NCBI GenBank assembly: GCA_024958655.1 | Contig: JANWUR010000005.1 | Location: forward strand, 131,798 to 195,797 | Length of the DNA: 64,000 bases | Direction of reading: 5' to 3' | Source of the DNA: Cyanobium sp. FGCU6 | GTDB lineage: Bacteria; Cyanobacteriota; Cyanobacteriia; PCC-6307; Cyanobiaceae | In this document: positions 63,473-64,000 of the stretch, piece by piece | How positions within the stretch are numbered: position 1 is the first letter of the stretch | Layout of the letters: the number at the start of each line of letters is the position of its first letter | Notes under the pieces: generated by a model | Database searches by the model: none | Seen by the model: only the letters and a program-made list of their open reading frames with translations | Told to the model about the DNA's origin: nothing | Program-made: the position numbers and the translations under genes

Positions 63473-64000
63473 TCAGGGCCGATCGGGCAGCTCCAGCAAG
63501 TGCAATCGCCCGCTGGCATCGCCGGCCACCAGCAAGGGGCGGGTGGGATGCACGAGCAGGGCGGTGATGGCGGCATCGGCCACGAAGAGCACTTGAGGGG
63601 CTCCGTCGGGGCGGGCCGGATCCCAGAGGCGGATGGTGGAATCGCCGGAGCCAGAAGTGAGGCGCCCATCGGGGAGCACCGCCAGGGCCCTCACCCAGTC
63701 CTGATGCCCCTGGAAGACCGCGAGGCAGGAGCCGCTGGCCGGATCCCAGAGGCGGATGGTGCGATCGTCTGAGCCAGCAGCGAGGCGCCCATCGGGGAGC
63801 ACCGCCAGGGCCATCACCTCGTCCTGATGCCCCTGGAAGACCGCGAGGCAGGAGCCGCTGGCCGGATCCCAGAGGCGGATGGTGGAATCGTTTGAGCCAG
63901 AAGCGAGGCGCCCATCGGGGAGCACCGCCAGGGCGTTCACCAAGCCCTGATGCCCCTGGAAGACCGCGAGGCAGGAGCCGCTGGCCGGATCCCAGAGGCG
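63473..64000 (-). CDS. WD40-repeat protein, C-terminal part (partial)
   Basis: The frame is open to the window edge, so the N-terminus lies outside. At least 170 codons are visible with three canonical repeats (VNALAVLPDGRLASGSNDST, VMALAVLPDGRLAAGSDDRT, VRALAVLPDGRLTSGSGDST), each ending IRLWDP, plus a divergent last blade (AITALLVHPTRPLLVAGDAS) and the stop at 63473. The repeats are nearly identical at DNA level with a period of 123 bp. It resembles the WD40 region of the gene at 11-3844, so a second conflict-type cluster may start just beyond this window. Confidence 0.82.
   Translation of the reverse strand, partial: RLWDPASGSCLAVFQGHQGLVNALAVLPDGRLASGSNDSTIRLWDPASGSCLAVFQGHQDEVMALAVLPDGRLAAGSDDRTIRLWDPASGSCLAVFQGHQDWVRALAVLPDGRLTSGSGDSTIRLWDPARPDGAPQVLFVADAAITALLVHPTRPLLVAGDASGRLHLLELPDRP
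63721..64000. repeat. Near-identical 123-bp WD40-coding repeats
   Basis: The 14-mer CGAGGCAGGAGCCG occurs at 63721, 63844 and 63967, exactly 123 bp apart, and the rest of each unit is almost identical. Differences cluster at a few codons (NDST/DDRT and MVNALA/EVMALA/WVRALA), consistent with recent repeat duplication within one propeller. Confidence 0.85.

Overview
The window looks like a GC-rich picocyanobacterium of the Synechococcus/Cyanobium type. HIP1-like GCGATCGC palindromes are frequent, and a Ca2+/H+ exchanger, a pentapeptide-repeat protein and a divergent LysR-like regulator are the kind of genes found there. This placement is inference, because no rRNA or other taxonomic marker is present. 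Most of the 64 kb is an accessory 'defence island' rich in conflict systems, toxin-antitoxin (TA) modules, prophage relics and broken genes. No CRISPR array and no recognisable IS element was seen.

Layout. (1) 0-8.5 kb, minus strand: a tight operon resembling the ternary vWA/MoxR/VMAP NTP-dependent conflict systems. It encodes a RipA-like membrane protein, an FGE-receiver fusion, a TIR-VMAP protein, a MoxR AAA+ ATPase, and a SAV_2336-like/WD40/FGE fusion. (2) 8.7-13 kb: two paralogous coiled-coil membrane genes, a VapBC pair, and dead deacetylase, TIR-FGE and SWIM genes. (3) 13-17.5 kb: a DUF-type protein, a Cax antiporter, a pentapeptide-repeat protein and tRNA-Ser(UGA). (4) 17.5-25.5 kb: an integrase scrap beside the tRNA, a pentameric ligand-gated channel, phage-like genes, a second VapBC, an SNF2-type helicase remnant, and a decayed endolysin / small membrane protein / sigma-factor module. 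(5) 25.6-34.5 kb: a relic of a type I BREX locus (pglZ, a RelE/Xre TA pair, a gutted brxL), an AlbA_2 regulator, an ImmA/IrrE-like pair and a lone AAA ATPase. (6) 34.7-37 kb: a second copy of the sigma / membrane / endolysin module with a 21-bp minisatellite. (7) 37-58.2 kb: a divergent MltR-like/nuclease pair, then an apparently complete type 6 BREX operon (brxE-A-B-C-pglX-[rloA-rloB]-pglZ-brxD-brxHI) ending in a translationally coupled mrr. (8) 58.3-64 kb: a LysR-like regulator, a DEDDh exonuclease, a two-gene unknown/TPR operon with a one-base frameshift, small ORFs, and a WD40 gene running off the end.

How they may work together. The type 6 BREX would methylate host DNA through PglX and block phage. 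RloA/RloB, inserted between pglX and pglZ behind a hairpin-containing gap, is an ATPase plus TOPRIM-like pair of the abortive-infection kind that could act if BREX fails. The coupled Mrr could cut foreign modified DNA. The 0-8.5 kb operon has the architecture of a sensor (WD40, FGE), a AAA+ switch (MoxR) and a suicidal NADase effector (TIR). The single-base indels in the prophage-like regions contrast with intact BREX reading frames of more than 1,000 codons, which suggests real decay rather than generally poor sequence.
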